64,000 nucleotides of DNA, from assembly GCF_000332355.1 (NCBI RefSeq), contig NZ_KB235959.1, positions 30,418-94,417 of the forward strand, in the 5' to 3' direction. This document shows, piece after piece, positions 17,951 to 28,370 of this stretch. A program made the position numbers and the translations under genes. Position 1 is the first letter of the stretch. Each line of letters opens with the position of its first letter. The DNA is from Baaleninema simplex PCC 7105. Lineage in GTDB: Bacteria > Cyanobacteriota > Cyanobacteriia > Cyanobacteriales > Geitlerinemataceae. The notes beneath the pieces are model-generated. The model did not search any database. It had not been told where the DNA came from and worked only from the letters and a program-made list of their open reading frames with translations.

Positions 17951-18592
17951 CTAGTTGTTTTCTGTCGTCACGACGGCGCGTCCCAACTGCTTTAGGATTT
18001 GCAATACGGCATAGAGTTCGTTTCCGGGGTTCACTAGCGAAAACAGTCGCGAGTTGGCGTATTGCGCCACGGGTTGGCGAAGGGCTTTGAGAAACAAAAA
18101 TTCGTTTCCGTTGACGATCGCGCCGAAGCTAGGGCGATTTCCGTGAGGATTTGACAGCATATAGGCGAGTGCTTGGGGAACGGCGCGAGTGACGGAAAAA
18201 TCGCTGCGTTTGGATTCGATAACCAGCAACCACAGGCGGTTTTTTTGCACTAAAACGTCAATTCGTCCTCGAACAACCGTTCCTTCGTCTTCCATTTCCA
18301 AGGTGATACTCGGTTCGGTTTCGAGGCGAAACGGCTTGCGATAAAATCCGGCTAAATCGAGTAAGGGGGCGAGGACTACCATTTTGATGCTGTTTTCCAG
18401 CCTCGGCGGATCTTCCCTTAACGCTAAAAAGTTGTCCTTGACGCGATCGAGATACTGCTGTTCGAGTTCGATTAGATTTGGGTGAGTTTCTAACCATTCG
18501 GGAAAAAATTCTGGATCTGACGTTTGCTGAAGTGCAAATTTTTGTTTCAGCGTGCGAAGTGTCACTTGACTGGCGGGAATTGCACGTACCAT
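17951..18592 (-). CDS. HsdR-N / PD-(D/E)XK nuclease-like protein
   Basis: The product has 213 residues. The C-terminal half has the restriction-type core: IKMVVLAPLLDLAGFY, then the acidic position in VVRGRIDVLVQ, and the E-x-K motif in LLVIESKRSDF, followed by VPQALAYMLSNPHG. This is the N-terminal domain type of type I restriction HsdR subunits, standing alone. No helicase, HsdM or HsdS lies beside it. It is 44 bp after recQ on the same strand and may be co-transcribed. Cyanobacteria carry many such orphan proteins of unknown role. Confidence 0.75.
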   Translation of the reverse strand: MVRAIPASQVTLRTLKQKFALQQTSDPEFFPEWLETHPNLIELEQQYLDRVKDNFLALREDPPRLENSIKMVVLAPLLDLAGFYRKPFRLETEPSITLEMEDEGTVVRGRIDVLVQKNRLWLLVIESKRSDFSVTRAVPQALAYMLSNPHGNRPSFGAIVNGNEFLFLKALRQPVAQYANSRLFSLVNPGNELYAVLQILKQLGRAVVTTENN

Positions 18593-18636
18593 ATTTTTTT
18601 TGAATTTATTTTTTGGGCTGAATATTTAGCCTTGTT

Positions 18637-20814
18637 TTATTCATTTAAAACATCCATTTTAGCTTTCACGAGGCGAATTTCTTCGTAACTGTATTCTCCG
18701 CCACCTAAATATTCGTAAATTGGCTTGAGTGTTTCAGAATTTAAGGTGCGAACGGCACTGCGAATGACTTGTTGACGTTCTGGAGAAACGAGGCGATCGA
18801 GATCGATGTCTTCTCCAGTGCGAATTAAAACTTCGAGATGGGAAAGAACGGTTTTTGGGGAAAGATTGCGCTCTAAGGCAATGTCTTCTAACGCCATTCC
18901 TTGTTGAAACAGGGCTAGAGTATGGCTGCGGGTATCGGAATATTGGTGATAAGATGTCGCCGAAGCTTTGACGGACGATCGCATCGACACCGAACTCTGT
19001 TTTCGCAAGTATTCGCGAATGAGACCCACAAAGCGATCGCCATATTCTTCGAGTTTGTATTTCCCGACACCAGAGAGTCTTGAAAAAGCCTTCAAGGTTT
19101 GGGGCTGCTGTCGCGCCATCAGTTGCAACGTGGAATCTGCAAAAATGGTGTAAGGTGCAACCGATCGCTCGTCGGCGATTTGTTTGCGAAGCGATCGCAA
19201 CTCGAACAACAGCATTTCTGCATCGATCGCCCCTTGACTGCGGTTGTCGGTTTCCGTCACCGAGACTTTGCGCGGAACGGCGATTTCGACTTTGCGCTGT
19301 CGCCGCATAATTTCCCAACTGAGGGGATTGAGTTTCAACACTGGATAACCGTCGTCGGTTTCGTCCACAAATCCCCGTTGTTTGAGCGATCGCGCCAGTA
19401 ATTTCCATTCTTCGGCGGTGCGATCTTTGCCGATTCCATAAGTCGAAAGTTGGTGGTGTCCGTATTTCTGAAGTTTGGGTTTGCGGGAACCGCGCAACAC
19501 GTCGATGATGTGAGTAACGCCGAACCGTTCGCGACAGCGGGCGACGCAAGAGAGGAATTTCATCGCCTCGATCGTCCAGTCTTCGACGGGTTTGGGCTGG
19601 CGACAGTTATCGCACTGTTGGCATTGGCGATCGAGTTCTTCGCCGAAATATCGCAGTTGAATGGCTTTGCGACATTCGGTACTTTCGGCGTAATCGATGA
19701 CTTGGCGCAATTGTTGTTTGGCGATGCGCTGTTCTTGGGCGTCGGGTTTTTGGTGAATAATCCACTCGACTTTTCCCACGTCGCCGTAACTAAAAAATAG
19801 GATACAGCGAGAGGGTTCGCCGTCCCGTCCCGCCCGTCCAGTTTCTTGATAGTAACTTTCGAGGGTTTTGGGGAGATCGTGGTGGATGACGAAGCGAACG
19901 TCGGGTTTGTCGATTCCCATTCCAAAGGCGATCGTGGCGACGATAACTTGCACGTCGTCGCGGATGAAACGGGTTTGGTTTTCCGCGCGATCGCGATCGC
20001 TCATTCCGGCGTGGTAAGGTAAGGCAGCAATCCCGTCGTCTTGGAGTTGAGACGCCAGTTTGTCCACTTGGCGGCGACTGAGACAGTAGACGATTCCCGA
20101 ACCTCCCTGTCGGACGACTTGCAGAATTTCCGAGTAGGTGTTGCGGGTTTTGGGGCGAACTTCGTAGTAGAGGTTGGGGCGGTGGAAACTGGCGACGTGG
20201 ATGTGGGGTTGGTTCAACGCCAGTTGTTGCATGATGTCTTGACGGACGCGATCGGTGGCGGTGGCGGTTAACGCCATTACGGGAACGTCCGGGTAGCGGT
20301 GTCGCAGTTGGGAGAGTTGGCGGTATTCCGGGCGGAAGTCGTGACCCCATTCCGAGACGCAGTGGGCTTCGTCGATGGCGAATCCAGCCAGTCCGATTTG
20401 CGATCGCGCAGTCTCGAGAAATTGCAGGAAATTATCGCTCAACAGCCGTTCGGGGGCAACGTAGAGAAGTTTGACGTCTCCGCTGAGAACCGATCGGGCG
20501 CGATCGCGAATTTCGATGCCGCTGACGGTACTGTTGAGAAAGGTCGCCCCGATGCCGTTGTTTTGCAAGGCTTGAACTTGGTCTTGCATGAGGGCGATCA
20601 GCGGCGATACCACCACCGTTACGCCGGGACGCAGCAACGCCGGGAGTTGGTAACAGAGGGATTTTCCGCCGCCGGTGGGCATAATCACCAGCAGATCGCG
20701 GTTTTGAAGGGCGGTTTCGACGATCTGTTGCTGGCCGGGGCGAAAGCGATCGTAGCCGAAATGTTGTTTGAGGGCAAACTCGAGGGATGTCGGTTGCGCG
20801 ATCGGTGCGGACAT
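18637..20814 (-). CDS. recQ: ATP-dependent DNA helicase RecQ
   Basis: The product has 725 residues. The helicase core has Walker [19 protein letters not shown] box [19 protein letters not shown], and motif VI region [14 protein letters not shown]. The RQC zinc ligands are in AESTECRK and CQQCDNC. The winged helix (about 400-500) is followed by an HRDC domain (about 530-605) and a C-terminal helix-turn-helix segment (about 625-725). It is a 3'-5' helicase acting in recombination repair and restart of stalled forks. The FAS1 gene lies 58 bp upstream and the HsdR-N gene 44 bp downstream, both on the same strand. Confidence 0.96.
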   Translation of the reverse strand: MSAPIAQPTSLEFALKQHFGYDRFRPGQQQIVETALQNRDLLVIMPTGGGKSLCYQLPALLRPGVTVVVSPLIALMQDQVQALQNNGIGATFLNSTVSGIEIRDRARSVLSGDVKLLYVAPERLLSDNFLQFLETARSQIGLAGFAIDEAHCVSEWGHDFRPEYRQLSQLRHRYPDVPVMALTATATDRVRQDIMQQLALNQPHIHVASFHRPNLYYEVRPKTRNTYSEILQVVRQGGSGIVYCLSRRQVDKLASQLQDDGIAALPYHAGMSDRDRAENQTRFIRDDVQVIVATIAFGMGIDKPDVRFVIHHDLPKTLESYYQETGRAGRDGEPSRCILFFSYGDVGKVEWIIHQKPDAQEQRIAKQQLRQVIDYAESTECRKAIQLRYFGEELDRQCQQCDNCRQPKPVEDWTIEAMKFLSCVARCRERFGVTHIIDVLRGSRKPKLQKYGHHQLSTYGIGKDRTAEEWKLLARSLKQRGFVDETDDGYPVLKLNPLSWEIMRRQRKVEIAVPRKVSVTETDNRSQGAIDAEMLLFELRSLRKQIADERSVAPYTIFADSTLQLMARQQPQTLKAFSRLSGVGKYKLEEYGDRFVGLIREYLRKQSSVSMRSSVKASATSYHQYSDTRSHTLALFQQGMALEDIALERNLSPKTVLSHLEVLIRTGEDIDLDRLVSPERQQVIRSAVRTLNSETLKPIYEYLGGGEYSYEEIRLVKAKMDVLNE

Positions 20815-20872
20815 GAACCTCCGAAGCTGACGGACACCCCTCTCATTTTAAGGGAGATGGGAACCGATCCGA

Positions 20873-21274
20873 CTATCCCATCAAAATTACGTTGTCGATG
20901 ACGTGAATCACGCCGTTATCGGCTTCGATATCGGCGCTGACAACGGTTGCGTTTTTTACTTCAAAGCTGTCCGAACAGTCGATAGAAATGGGCGCACCTT
21001 CGACGGAATCGAGGGAGGAAACGTTTTCGAGATCGGTACGAGTATACTTCCCGGCAACGACGTGATATTTAAGGATTCGTGCCAATTGCGGAGGATTTTG
21101 AACGAGGGTTTGAATCGTTCCGGGGGGGAGTTTGGCAAAGGCGTCGTCGGTGGGAGCGAAGACGGTAAAAGGGCCGGGACTTTTCAGCACGTCCACTAAG
21201 TCGGCGGTTTTAACAGCGGTGACGAGGGTTTCAAACGACCCCGCACCTACGGCAATGTCTACGATATCAGGCAT
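20873..21274 (-). CDS. Fasciclin (FAS1) domain protein
   Basis: The product has 133 residues forming one FAS1 domain. The H1 motif is in [15 protein letters not shown] and the H2 motif in [14 protein letters not shown], with the conserved YHVVAGKYT between. No signal peptide is visible, as in many cyanobacterial single-domain FAS1 proteins. FAS1 domains mediate adhesion or protein contacts; the specific role is unknown. It lies just upstream of recQ on the same strand. Confidence 0.9.
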   Translation of the reverse strand: MPDIVDIAVGAGSFETLVTAVKTADLVDVLKSPGPFTVFAPTDDAFAKLPPGTIQTLVQNPPQLARILKYHVVAGKYTRTDLENVSSLDSVEGAPISIDCSDSFEVKNATVVSADIEADNGVIHVIDNVILMG

Positions 21275-21451
21275 TTTGATCGCGTGTTTTTGTATACAAA
21301 AAAATATGCTATTTTACAGTATAAGCTATTAGCTAAACTTGTGATTTAAAGATTTAAATTACAAGAATAAAAAAAACTGAACGAAGCGATCGACCGAAAG
21401 GCAAATGGCGCGATCGTCCGACTTGGCTTCTCCATTACGCGCTCGAAATTT

Positions 21452-23518
21452 ATGGAACACCTGCAACAACTGCTTCCAGACACGCCGATCGTTCCCTTTA
21501 CGATTTTGCTGTTAGTCGTGCTGACGGTACCCCCCTTGTTCGAGCGATTGCGCCTCCCAGGACTCGTGGGATTGATCGCGGCCGGGGTGGTTCTCGGACC
21601 CGACGGGTTGGGATTTCTCGATCCCGAAGCAGACTCTATGATGCTGTTTACGGACATCGGTAAGATTTATCTGATGTTCGTGGCCGGTTTAGAAATCGAT
21701 CTGGCGGAATTTCGTAAGAAAAAGGATCGATCGCTCGGGTTCGGCCTCGCCACCTTTGCCGTTCCCCTGTTGATGGGTACGGCCGTGGCGACGATCTTCG
21801 GTTTCGGCCCGAACGCTGCGATTCTCATCGGGTCTTTAATGGCTTCTCATACCCTGCTAGGCTATCCGATCGTAACCCGATTGGGGGTCGGTGGCAACGA
21901 AGCCATTACCGTGACGATCGGTGCGACGATTTTCACCGACATTGCTGCCTTACTCGTTTTGGCGATTTGCGTCTCGATTCACGCCGGGGAGTTTTCGGCC
22001 ACCAGTTTGGTGGTGCAATTGGTCGCCTTGGGACTGTACGCCGTTGCGGTACTGGTCGGCTTGGACTGGGCGGGGAAAGAATACTTCCGCCGCACCGGAA
22101 ACGAGGAAAGCAACCAGTTTTTGTTCGTGTTGTTGGCGGTGTTCGTGGCGGCGGTGGGATCTCAACTGATTAACGTCGATAAAATCGTCGGGGCGTTTTT
22201 AGCGGGTTTGGCCGTCAACGATGTGGTCGGACGGGGGCCGGTAGAAGACAAAGTGGAATTCGTCGGTAGTACCCTGTTTATCCCGTTTTTCTTCGTGGGA
22301 ATGGGGTTACTGCTGGATGTTTCGGCGTTTCTCGAAAGCTTTACCAGCAATTTCGGTTTGATGGTGGCGATCGTGGCGACGCTGCTGGTGAGTAAGTTTC
22401 TCGCGGCAATGGCGTCGAAACTGCTCTATCGGTACAGTTGGCCGGCGACGATGACCATGTGGTCGCTGTCGATTCCCCAGGTGGCGGCGACGTTGGCGGC
22501 GGCCTTGGCCTTAGCCGGGAATCAGGCGGGATTGTTGCCCGAGTCGGTGTTTAACAGCGTCGTGGTGTTGATGCTGGTGACGTCGGTGGTGGGGCCGGTG
22601 GCGACGTCCCACTTCGCCCGGAAACTTCCCCTGTCTCCTGCTACAGCGAAACCGCCGGAACCGGAAACCTCCCCCTCGATTCCGTTTTTCCAGTCGGAAA
22701 AGCCGTTTACGGTGTTGGTTCCGGTGGCGAATCCCCTCACCGAACGCTATTTGATCGAAATGGCGGCGATTATCGCCCGTCAACGGGGGGGATCGATCGT
22801 GCCGCTGTCGATTGCGCCGGCCCACGCCCACATGGACGAACCGGAGTTAGATGCGGCGATCGCGCGGGGAGAACGGCTGTTGCAACGGGCGTTAGATGTC
22901 AGTCAAGAGTTCGAGGTCGAGGCGACCCCCCGCATCCGCATCGATAGCGACGTCGCTCACGGGATCAGTCGAACCGCCCGCGAACAGAACGCCAGCGCGA
23001 TCGTCATGGGGTGGAACGAAAACATCGGGATTCGGGCGCGGTTGTTCGGAAACGTCATCGATAGCGTGTTTTGGTCGTCTCACTGTCCGGTGGGAGTGAT
23101 GCGTTTGTTAGACGATCCGTTAAACATCCATCGCATTCTCGTTCCGGTGAAAAGTCTCGCCCCGCAAGTGGTGGAGGCGATGCGGTTCGCCCAGTTGTTC
23201 GCCGCTTCCAACGATGCGGAGTTGACGTTGCTGCACGTGTGCGATCGCCTCACGACTCCCGAACAAATCGAGGCTTTCGAGTCGTCGCTGATGGCGGTGT
23301 TTTCTCAAACTGAAGTCCAGGTGAAAGCGGAGATGAAGTCCATCGTTCACGACGATATCGCTCAGGCGATCGTCGAAGCGGCGCGATCGACGGAAATGGT
23401 GGTCTTGTGTTCCCGTCGTCGCCGAACGGCGGGGGGATTGGCGGTGAGCGACGTCGCCGAAAAACTCCTCAAGCAACTCAATTGTTCGATGGTGTTATTT
23501 GGCGAACCGCATTGGTAA
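21452..23518 (+). CDS. Cation/proton antiporter (CPA2 type) with two universal stress domains
   Basis: The product has 688 residues. Residues 1 to about 400 form a Na+/H+ exchanger domain with about 12 membrane helices (GLVGLIAAGVVLGPDGLGFL near helix 2, GAFLAGLAVNDVVGRGPV around the pore). Two UspA-like domains follow (about 410-545 and 555-688), the second with a nucleotide-binding-like loop near VLCSRRRRTAGGLAV. The family exchanges Na+ or K+ for protons; the ion is not readable here. The gene is divergent from FAS1/recQ and convergent with ubiD across a repeat pair. Confidence 0.9.
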   Translation: MEHLQQLLPDTPIVPFTILLLVVLTVPPLFERLRLPGLVGLIAAGVVLGPDGLGFLDPEADSMMLFTDIGKIYLMFVAGLEIDLAEFRKKKDRSLGFGLATFAVPLLMGTAVATIFGFGPNAAILIGSLMASHTLLGYPIVTRLGVGGNEAITVTIGATIFTDIAALLVLAICVSIHAGEFSATSLVVQLVALGLYAVAVLVGLDWAGKEYFRRTGNEESNQFLFVLLAVFVAAVGSQLINVDKIVGAFLAGLAVNDVVGRGPVEDKVEFVGSTLFIPFFFVGMGLLLDVSAFLESFTSNFGLMVAIVATLLVSKFLAAMASKLLYRYSWPATMTMWSLSIPQVAATLAAALALAGNQAGLLPESVFNSVVVLMLVTSVVGPVATSHFARKLPLSPATAKPPEPETSPSIPFFQSEKPFTVLVPVANPLTERYLIEMAAIIARQRGGSIVPLSIAPAHAHMDEPELDAAIARGERLLQRALDVSQEFEVEATPRIRIDSDVAHGISRTAREQNASAIVMGWNENIGIRARLFGNVIDSVFWSSHCPVGVMRLLDDPLNIHRILVPVKSLAPQVVEAMRFAQLFAASNDAELTLLHVCDRLTTPEQIEAFESSLMAVFSQTEVQVKAEMKSIVHDDIAQAIVEAARSTEMVVLCSRRRRTAGGLAVSDVAEKLLKQLNCSMVLFGEPHW

Positions 23519-23521
23519 ACA

Positions 23522-23600
23522 GGCGGTGCGTGACGCGGGAATGTCATTTTACGGTGGAGGGCGGCATTTTTGCGCCCGCGTCACGGCACCCTACGGTTCC
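23522..23600. repeat. GGTGCGTGAC hairpin repeat, copy A
   Basis: The inverted arms GGTGCGTGACGCGGG and CCCGCGTCACGGCACC enclose a 35-40 nt centre containing TGTCATTTTACGGTGG. It starts 4 bp after the antiporter stop. A nearly identical second copy begins about 118 bp later. Confidence 0.8.
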
Positions 23601-23639
23601 TTTCTCCATCTCTTCATTATCTCATCACTTCCCGGTGGG

Positions 23640-23718
23640 GGCGGTGCGTGACGCGGGAATGTCATTTTACGGTGGGGGGCGGCATTTTGGCGCCCGCGTC
23701 ACAGCACCCTACGGTTCG
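23640..23718. repeat. GGTGCGTGAC hairpin repeat, copy B
   Basis: This second copy differs from copy A at only a few bases. It ends 2 bp before the ubiD stop codon. The pair lies between convergent genes and could act as a terminator for both. Confidence 0.8.
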
Positions 23719-23720
23719 GG

Positions 23721-25229
23721 TTAATTGACTTCGTAACCGAACTTGTTGGGATCGACATCGCTTAAATCGAGATCGGCTAAGCCGTATTCCGCCCAGCGGC
23801 TATCGACCATTTTCGCGACGTCGGGATCGGATTCTAACGGTTCTCCCCATTCGTGTTCGGTTTCGGGGGGAACTTTCGTCGTGGCGTCGATTCCCATGCG
23901 TCCGCCCAACCCCAGTTTTTCGCTGGCGAAATCTAAGGTGTCGAAAGGGGTGTTTGGGAGGATAAAGACATCGCGACTGGGATCGACTTTTGAGGAAATC
24001 GCCCACACGACCTGACGGGGATCGCGGATGTTAATATCTTTGTCTACGACGATGACGAATTTCGTATAGGTAAACTGCGGTAAGGCACTCCAAAAGGCTA
24101 AGGCGGCGCGGCGGGCTTGACCGGGATAGGCTTTGTCGATGGAGATAATCGCCGCTTTGTAACTCAGGGCGTCCATCGGTAGGAAGAAATCTACGATTTC
24201 GGACACCTGCTGCCGTAAAATCGGCGTGTAAATGCGGTTGAGGGCGATCGCCATCATGGCTTCTTCTTTCGGCGGACGACCGCTAAAGGTGGTGAGATAG
24301 ACGGGATCTTTGCGGTGCGTCATGCAGTGGAAGCGAATCAGGGGCGAGTCTTCTACACCGCCGTAATAGCCCATGTGGTCGCCAAAGGGTCCGTCGGGAA
24401 GCATTTCGCCGGGGGTAATCGTTCCTTCGAGGACGAATTCAGATGCGGCGGGAACTTCTAAATCCAGGGTTTTGCATTTCGTCAGGGGAACCCCGGAACC
24501 GCCGTAAAGTCCGGCGAACAGCCATTCTGATAAGTCTACGGGAATCGGCGTCGCCGCCGCCATGAGAATCAAGGGATCGACGCCGAGGGCGATCGCAATT
24601 TCTAGTTTTCGACCCCGTTCGGCGGCTTTCCGCAGATGTCGCGCCCCGCCGCGAACTGAGAGCCAATGTACCGTCATGGTATTGTTCGATTGCAACTGCA
24701 ACCGATACACGCCCACGTTGGGGGTTCCGGTTTCGCAGTCTTTGGTAATGACCAATCCCAAGGTGATAATTTTCCCTGCATCGCCGCAATAGGGGCGAAT
24801 CATGGGGATTTTGTTGAGATCGAGGTCGTCCCCTTCCACGACGACTTGTTGACAGGGGGGAAAGAAATCTCGCCCCGGCTTGGCTTTCACCACGTCGAAG
24901 AGGAGTTTTCCGAATTCGATGGCTTGAGATATCTTTTTCGGGGGTTTGGGTTGTTGTAACATCCCCAGTTTTTTGCCGAGTTCTTCGAGTTCCTGGGGTT
25001 TTTCCATGTTCATCGCCCAGCACACCCGCTGTTCGGTTCCCAACAGGTTCACGGCGACGGGAAAGTCTGCGCCTTTAACGTTCTCGAACAGGAGGGCGGG
25101 GCCTCCGGCTTGCAACATCCGGTTGGAAATTTCGGCGATTTCTAAGTCAGAATCGACTAAAGCGTCGATGCGGCGCAGTTGTCCGCGTTCTTCGAGTAGG
25201 TTGAGGAATCCCCGTAAGTCTCTTGCCAT
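23721..25229 (-). CDS. ubiD: UbiD-family prenylated-flavin decarboxylase
   Basis: The product has 502 residues, the normal UbiD length. The N-terminus MARDLRGFLNLLEERGQLRR is typical. The conserved block EFVLEGTITPGEMLPDGPFG (about 285) holds the acidic residues near the prenylated FMN, and KVDPSRDVFILPNTPFDTLD lies near the C-terminus. In cyanobacteria the family is linked to decarboxylation of an aromatic intermediate of plastoquinone synthesis. The partner UbiX (flavin prenyltransferase) is not in the window. It is monocistronic. Confidence 0.92.
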   Translation of the reverse strand: MARDLRGFLNLLEERGQLRRIDALVDSDLEIAEISNRMLQAGGPALLFENVKGADFPVAVNLLGTEQRVCWAMNMEKPQELEELGKKLGMLQQPKPPKKISQAIEFGKLLFDVVKAKPGRDFFPPCQQVVVEGDDLDLNKIPMIRPYCGDAGKIITLGLVITKDCETGTPNVGVYRLQLQSNNTMTVHWLSVRGGARHLRKAAERGRKLEIAIALGVDPLILMAAATPIPVDLSEWLFAGLYGGSGVPLTKCKTLDLEVPAASEFVLEGTITPGEMLPDGPFGDHMGYYGGVEDSPLIRFHCMTHRKDPVYLTTFSGRPPKEEAMMAIALNRIYTPILRQQVSEIVDFFLPMDALSYKAAIISIDKAYPGQARRAALAFWSALPQFTYTKFVIVVDKDINIRDPRQVVWAISSKVDPSRDVFILPNTPFDTLDFASEKLGLGGRMGIDATTKVPPETEHEWGEPLESDPDVAKMVDSRWAEYGLADLDLSDVDPNKFGYEVN

Positions 25230-25379
25230 GCTTTACGTTTTGTTACGGTTGCGTTTTCTTTATTATCGGGGATTTGGAAGAGGACGCGGCGGACAACGGC
25301 TTGGAATTGACGAGACCGATCGATTGCTTACAATCGCTTAAAAGGGATCGCCCTGTTTTCTGAAATACTGAGAACTCCT

Positions 25380-25604
25380 ATGTCTGACGGAATTAACCGC
25401 ATTGTCTTCGTTCCCCCACCGCAACTCGACGATCGCATCGAGACGCACCATGTCACCCGCGAGTTTCATCGAGAAGTTGGATATCGGCGGGATTTCGAGG
25501 CGTATTGTCAGTGGTACTACGAAACCGCCGAACGCCACCGTCAGGAATTCGAGAAAATGCAGGGAGATATCAACCTTTTTGGCTGGTTTTCCCGCCGTCG
25601 TTGA
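25380..25604 (+). CDS. Small conserved-type hypothetical protein
   Basis: The product has 74 residues and starts at ATG 25380. It is rich in aromatic and charged residues (EFHREVGYRRDFEAYCQWYY) and ends in FGWFSRRR. No membrane segment or known motif is seen. It sits between divergent ubiD and the convergent antiporter, 15 bp from the latter. Length, start context and composition suggest a real gene; the function is unknown. Confidence 0.65.
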   Translation: MSDGINRIVFVPPPQLDDRIETHHVTREFHREVGYRRDFEAYCQWYYETAERHRQEFEKMQGDINLFGWFSRRR

Positions 25605-25619
25605 AATTGCAAGAGACAA

Positions 25620-27242
25620 TTAGTCGGTTTCGCCGTTGACGAGTACCACGGGAACCGCACTGGTTTCTAACACGGTTTGCGAGACGGAACCGACTAAAAC
25701 CGTTTCCCAGGCGTGATGTCCCTGTTTTGCGATGACGATATCGGTGACGCGGCGCGATCGCGCGACAGTGGTGATAGTTTCGGGAATGACGCCGGGTAAG
25801 ACGAGGAAGTCGTGGCGAATGTCAGCCAGGAGTCGTCGAATCTGCGATCGCAAATAGTGTAAGTCTTCTTCTTCGGGGCGATCGCTCACGTGCAACACTA
25901 GCACTTCGCCGTCGCTGCGACGGGCTAAATCCGCCGCTTTCGCCAAGACCCGAGGTGCCATTTCCGAGGTATCGATCGCTGCTAAAAACACCGGGCGTCC
26001 GATGGTGGCGACTTTTGTGGGATCGACGGTTCCTCGTTCTAACAGCGTCGGCGCAAAGGTTTGCGTCGCCCAAGCCCCCACGGGAGCCGTTACCAAAATC
26101 GAGAGGGCGGCTAAGGCTAGGATAACATCGCCCCCTTCAATGCCTCGCGCCAGGGGAATCGCGCCGATCGCGGCTTGAACGGTCGCTTTCGCCATATTTC
26201 CCGGTAACAGAAACAATCGTTCTTTGCGATTCCAGTCGCTTCCCAGGGTAGACAGCCACCAACCGATCGATCGCCCCACGAGTAACCCTACCGCTAACAG
26301 CAACAACCCCGGTAACAACACCGCCTCTAACACCTCAAGCTGCAACGTCGCCCCCAACAACACGAACAAAACGATTTCGGCGATCGTCCAGAGGGCGTCG
26401 AATCCCCCTCGCAACCGTCTCGCCAAGGGGGTGTCGAGTTCGATGAGGAAAAACCCCATCGACATCACCGCCAAATAGCCGGAATAGACGGGAACGGCTT
26501 TGTCTGCAATGGTTAAAAATAACGCGAGACAGGCGGCGATCGCGACATCTTGAACGGCGGTTTGCGTCCAATTTTGTTTGACGAGAAGCGACACCAACAA
26601 GCGGGCGGCGAGATAGCCGAAAAACACGCCTAATACGATTTTGAGAAGGACTTGTAAGGGGAGAAGTTGCACGGGAGACAGGGAAATCGCCCCCAGCGTC
26701 AACCCGGTTTGCGTTTGTTGTTCGAGGAATCCCAGTAACAGGCTGAACACCAACAACAGCAAGACATCTGAGAGGGCGCTTCCCGTTAAAATCGCGTCGG
26801 GAATCCCTTTTTCGACGCCCCACCCGAGACTTTTGAGGCGCAACATCCCCGGAACGATGACGGCGGGGGATTCTGCGCCGATGATACAGCCGAGAATCAG
26901 CCCCGTGGGAACGTCGAATCCAAACAGCAGCGTGGCGGCGACGGCGACGACGAGGGCTTCAGCGGCGGCGGGGAGAAATCCCAAGCGCAACGCGACGGAA
27001 CCTTGACGGGCGAGTTTGTCGCGATCGAGTCCCAATCCCGCTTTCATCAGTACGATGGTCACGGCGACGGTTCGCAAATCGTCGGCGGAGGCGAGAACCT
27101 GTGGACTCAGAACGTTTCCGATTTGAGGTCCGACGAGAATTCCGATAATAATGGTGCCGACGAGGGGCGGAAGTCCGAGGCGACGGGCGATTTGACCGCC
27201 GAAAAACCCCATCGCGAGAATCCACAAAGCACTGGCTAACAT
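25620..27242 (-). CDS. Cation/proton antiporter with C-terminal universal stress domain
   Basis: The product has 540 residues. Residues 1 to about 390 form an Na+/H+ exchanger domain with 12 or so helices: LGLPPLVGTIIIGILVGPQI near the N-terminus, LGLDRDKLARQG, and IIGAESPAVIVPGML carrying a conserved acidic residue. One UspA-like domain (about 408-540) ends GSVSQTVLETSAVPVVLVNG. It is distinct from the 688-residue antiporter at 21452, with only one Usp domain and a different helix pattern. The transported ion is unknown. Confidence 0.88.
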   Translation of the reverse strand: MLASALWILAMGFFGGQIARRLGLPPLVGTIIIGILVGPQIGNVLSPQVLASADDLRTVAVTIVLMKAGLGLDRDKLARQGSVALRLGFLPAAAEALVVAVAATLLFGFDVPTGLILGCIIGAESPAVIVPGMLRLKSLGWGVEKGIPDAILTGSALSDVLLLLVFSLLLGFLEQQTQTGLTLGAISLSPVQLLPLQVLLKIVLGVFFGYLAARLLVSLLVKQNWTQTAVQDVAIAACLALFLTIADKAVPVYSGYLAVMSMGFFLIELDTPLARRLRGGFDALWTIAEIVLFVLLGATLQLEVLEAVLLPGLLLLAVGLLVGRSIGWWLSTLGSDWNRKERLFLLPGNMAKATVQAAIGAIPLARGIEGGDVILALAALSILVTAPVGAWATQTFAPTLLERGTVDPTKVATIGRPVFLAAIDTSEMAPRVLAKAADLARRSDGEVLVLHVSDRPEEEDLHYLRSQIRRLLADIRHDFLVLPGVIPETITTVARSRRVTDIVIAKQGHHAWETVLVGSVSQTVLETSAVPVVLVNGETD

Positions 27243-27629
27243 TCCGTTCTCCTTGAGACGTTGAGTCGAATTTCGTCGTCTGGAGGTTCGGAACGCACGT
27301 TAAACTAACTCCTACCCTCCAGTTCGACCTGGAAGTGTAGGAGCCATCAGCCTTAAACTCTGCCGTTTGCGGCGGTTTACAGGCGGTTGGGGCGAGCTCC
27401 ATCGCCCGTTTTGAAAAAAAACTTATTTTTACAATACCACTGCCACAGGGCTAAAGGAAAGCCTTGCTGAGTCGAATTCCTCGTTCGGACAAGCTTCTAG
27501 GTCAAAATACTCAGCGTTCGATCTCAATTACAAATTTCTGCGATCGCTATTCTTTTTAACGGTCGGCGATACGAGAGAAAGGCGATCGCAAGATTCGCTA
27601 AAATCAAAGTGTAATTCGATACGAAAACG
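27243..27629. other. 387 bp gap with possible TnpB remnant
   Basis: An inverted repeat CTCCTAC...CTCCAG facing CTGGA...GTAGGAG lies at 27307-27343. On the minus strand about 45 codons upstream of it (MELAPTACKPPQTAEFKADG) read like the variable C-terminus of a TnpB, and the IR sits where a right-end hairpin would. No catalytic motif survives. The rest of the gap is AT-rich promoter-like DNA before the HAD gene. Confidence 0.3.
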
Positions 27630-28328
27630 ATGACCAGTCAATCGATCCCGATCTCGATGGAAACCGCGATCCCCACTCCCGATCTCGATCGAACCTCGAT
27701 CGAGTCCGTTATTTTTGACTTTGACGGAACGATCGCAGATACCTTAGAAACCATCGTCGAAATTATCAACGATCTCGCTCAAACCTTTGGCTATCCCGAG
27801 GCGAGTCCTGAAGTCGTCGAACATTATAAAACTCTCAGCTCTCGTCAAATTTTGAAGCAATCGGGAATTTCCTATTTTCAGCTTCCTTGGGTGATTTTCA
27901 GAGCGCAACGGCTGCTGAGCGAACGCATCGATCGCCTTAAACCCATTGAAAACATAGAACATTCTTTAATTGAATTAAAGCTCGCCGGGTTTCAACTGGG
28001 AATTTTAACCTCAAACTCTCAAAAAAACGTTCGCAAATTTTTAAACGCCAACGGACTCGAACAGTACTTCGATTTCGTCTATTCTGGATTGACCATTTTC
28101 GGAAAAGAACGGCTGTTTCGCAAAACCATACGCCGAGAAAACCTCGATCGCGATCGCATCGTTTATATCGGCGACGAAACCCGCGATATCGAGTCGGCGA
28201 AAAACGTGGGAATTAAATCGATCGCCGTCAGTTGGGGATTCAATTCTCGCGAAGCCTTATCAAAGTTCGACCCCGATTTCGCCGTCGATTCTCCCCAAGA
28301 ACTCCTAGACGCGATTCGATCGCTCTAA
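27630..28328 (+). CDS. HAD-superfamily phosphatase (phosphoglycolate phosphatase-like)
   Basis: The product has 232 residues. Motif I is FDFDGTIADT (about residues 28-37), motif II LTSNSQKN, the Lys motif lies near ERLFRKTIRR and motif IV is YIGDETRDIESAK. The helical cap between motifs I and II is of the C1 type used by phosphoglycolate phosphatase (Gph). The N-terminal about 22 residues are unconserved, and a start at the internal ATG (MET, codon 10) is also possible. The substrate is not known; photorespiratory phosphoglycolate is one option. Confidence 0.82.
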   Translation: MTSQSIPISMETAIPTPDLDRTSIESVIFDFDGTIADTLETIVEIINDLAQTFGYPEASPEVVEHYKTLSSRQILKQSGISYFQLPWVIFRAQRLLSERIDRLKPIENIEHSLIELKLAGFQLGILTSNSQKNVRKFLNANGLEQYFDFVYSGLTIFGKERLFRKTIRRENLDRDRIVYIGDETRDIESAKNVGIKSIAVSWGFNSREALSKFDPDFAVDSPQELLDAIRSL

Positions 28329-28370
28329 CCGTTCAATCCTCCGGGTTTTCTGTGTCTGGTGTGACGAACT

